DNA from: Mercurialis annua | Taxonomy: Eukaryota; Streptophyta; Magnoliopsida; Malpighiales; Euphorbiaceae | Length of the DNA: 64,000 nucleotides | Reading direction: 5' to 3' | Assembly: GCF_937616625.2 (NCBI RefSeq) | Contig: NC_065570.1 | Coordinates: forward strand, 25,134,046 to 25,198,045 | Shown here: in pieces, positions 61,701-64,000 of the stretch | How positions within the stretch are numbered: position 1 is the first letter of the stretch | Layout: the number at the start of each line of letters is the position of its first letter | Made by a program: the position numbers and the translations under genes | The notes under the pieces: generated by a model | Database searches by the model: none | What the model was told of the DNA's origin: nothing | Seen by the model: only the letters and a program-made list of their open reading frames with translations

Positions 61701-64000
61701 AGCATGGTTAGGTTATATTACACAAATAGTGCGTGAAAAGTGACACTAGGTTAGTAAGTCGCGTCGTTTTGATTACCATCCTTATGTTGCGTCCCAAGTC
61801 TCTTTAACGCGTCGCTCCTATTACCTAAGAATGATTAGGTTATATTACGCAAATTGTACGTGAAAAGTGACGCTAGATTAGTATGTCGCATCCCAAGTCT
61901 CTTTAACATGTCGTTCTGATTTCCCATGCATGGTTAGTTTATTTTACACAAAGTGAGCGTGAAAATTGACAATAGATTAGTATGTCGCCTGTCAAGTCTC
62001 TTTAACGCGTTGTTCTGATTACCTAAGCATGGATAGGTTATATTACACAAAGTGTGCGTCAAAAGTGACATAAGATTAGTACGGCGTGTCTCAAGTCTCT
62101 TTAATGCGTCGTTTCGATTACCATACTTATGTCGCGTCAAAAGTCTCTCTAACACATCGTTCCAATTACCTAATCATGGTTAGGTTATATTACACAAAGT
62201 GTGCGTGAAAAGTGATGCTAGATTAGTATGTCGCGTCTCAAGTCTCTTTAACGCGTCGTTCTGATTACCTAAGCATGGATAGGTTATATTACGCAAAGCG
62301 TGCGTCAAAAGTGACGTAAGCTTAGTATGGCGCGTCTCAAGTCTCTTTAATGCAACGTTTCGATTACCATACTTATGTCGCGTCAAAAGCCTCTCTAACG
62401 CGTCGTTCCAATTACCTAAGCATGGTTAGGTCATTTTACGCAATGTGTGCGTGAAAAGTGACTCTAGATTAGTAAGTCGCGTAAGAAATCTCTCTAATGC
62501 GTCGTTCTGATTACCTAAGCATGGTTAGATTATATTACCCAAAGTATTCGTGAAAAGTGACGCTAGATTTGTATGTCGCGTCTCCAGCCTCTTTAAAGCG
62601 TCTTTCCAATTACCTATGTATGGTTAGGTTATATTAAGCAAAGTGTGCGTGAAAAGTGACGCTAGATTACTATGTCGCGTCTCAAGTCTCTTTAACCCGT
62701 TGTTTCGACTGGCATGCTTATGTCGCGTCACAAGTATCTCTAATGCGTCGTTCTTATTACCTATGCATGGTTTGGTTATATTACGCAAAGTGTGCGTGAA
62801 AAGTGACAATAGATTAGTATGTTGGGTCTGAAGTCTCTTTAGGGCGTCGTTCCGATTACCTAAGCATGGTTAGGTTATATTATGCAAAGTATGCGTGAAA
62901 AGTGACGCTAGATTAGTATGTTGCGCCCCAAGTCGCATTAACGCGTAGTTCCGATTACCTAAGCTTTATTAGGTTATATTACCCAAATTGTGCGTGAAAA
63001 ATGACGCTAGATTAGTAAGTTGAGTCAGAAGTCTCTCTAATGCGTCGTTCCGATTATCTAAGTATGGTTAGCTTATATTACGGAAAGTGTGCGTGAAAAG
63101 TGACGCTAGATTAGTATGTCGTGTCTCAAGTCTCTTTAACGCGTCGTTTCGATTAACTAAGTATGGTTAGGTTAAATTACGCATAGTGTACTTGAGAAGT
63201 GACGCTAGATTAGTATGTCCCGTCTCAAGTCTCTTTAACGCGTCGTATTGATTACCTAAGCATGGTTGAGTTATATTACGCAAAGTGTGCGTAAAAAGTG
63301 ACGCTAGATTAGTATGGTCGTCTCAAGTCTCTTTAACGGGTCGTTTCGATTACCATGCTTATGTCGCGTCACAAGTCTCTCTAACGCGTCGTTCCGATTA
63401 CCTAACCATGGTTAGGTTATATTACGCAAAAAGTGCGTGAAAAATGACGTATACTAGTATGTCACATCACAAGTTTCTCTAACACGTCATTCTGATTACC
63501 TAAGCATGGTTTGGTTATATTATTATTTAAAGTGTGCCTGAAAAGTGACGCTAGATTAGTATGTCGCGTCTCATGTCTTTTTAACGCGTCGTTCTGATTA
63601 TCTAATGATGGTTAGGTTATATTACGCAAAGTGTGTGTGAAAACTGATGCTAGATACGTATGTCGCGTCTCAAGTCTCTTTAAGTCTTCGTTCTAATTTC
63701 CTAAGCATGGTTAGGTTATATTACGCAAAGTGTGCGTGAAAAGTGACGCTAGATTAATATGTCGCCTCTCAAGTCTCTTTAATGCGTCGTTCTGATTATC
63801 TATGCATGGTTATATTATATTACGCAAAGTGTGCGTAAAAAGTGACGCTAGATTAGTATGGCGCGTCTTAAGTCTCTTAAACACATTTTTTGGATTACCA
63901 TCCTTGTGTCCCGTCAGAAGTCTCTCTAACGTGTCGTTCCGATTACCTAAGCATGGTTAGGTTATATTACACAAAGTGTGCATAAAAAGTGACACGAGAT
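58764..64000 (-). repeat. Right satellite array, minus orientation, to the window end
   Basis: About 50 reverse-complement monomers (GTGACGCTAGATTAGTATG, TCAAGTCTCTTTAACGCG, CCTAAGCATGGTTAGG), with long forms marked by CCATGCTTATGTCGCGTC or variants (for example near 60211, 62701 and 63355). A block near 60390-60840 (CTATTTATGGTTAGGTTATATTAAGC) is closely repeated near 62550-62930, an offset of about 2.15 kb, so higher-order structure exists here too. No genes are visible, and the array runs past the window edge. Confidence 0.93.

Overview
This window looks like plant nuclear heterochromatin, probably pericentromeric or another satellite-rich block. About 51 kb of the 64 kb is one tandem satellite family, and what remains is transposon sequence. 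I see no intact host gene, rRNA, tRNA, CRISPR array or bacterial-style operon. The plant assignment rests on three transposon types: a Ty3/gypsy chromovirus-like polyprotein with a tRNA-iMet-type primer site, a CACTA (En/Spm) end with a Ptta/En/Spm-like transposase exon, and a Mutator-type MITE. I could not identify the species.

The satellite has a 99-bp basic monomer (a near-consensus example runs from 8521 to 8619) and a 147-bp long form. The long form carries an extra 48 bp that partly duplicates the monomer. The monomer is CpG-rich and contains a near-palindrome, CCTAACCATGCTTAGG. Layout: 1-112 flank; 113-174 satellite (+); 175-535 satellite (-); 536-11081 satellite (+) with a 313-bp MITE at 998-1310; 11082-14524 CACTA remnant; 14525-14692 satellite (+); 14693-17508 satellite (-), split by a partly deleted LTR retroelement at 15120-17159; 17509-23502 gypsy element truncated at its 3' side; 23503-58730 satellite (+), broken by an LTR fragment at 28468-29447; a short mosaic junction; then satellite (-) to 64000.

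From about 33.4 to 56 kb the satellite has a second level of order. Blocks of 3.2, 3.3, 4.67 and about 4.48 kb repeat in tandem. A 1185-bp tandem duplication follows (49.1-51.5 kb), then a roughly 783-bp repeat (53.8-55.7 kb). Two of the multi-kb unit boundaries carry the same deletion junction, so a deleted form was itself amplified.

The coding remnants are all decayed: the gypsy gag-pol has stops, frameshifts and a lost protease aspartate, and the CACTA exon has stops. The main interest is structural: how the 99/147-bp satellite, its near-palindromic box, its orientation switches and its multi-kb duplications arose. All alignments and identities were judged by eye, and satellite boundaries are good to a few bases unless a target-site duplication fixes them.
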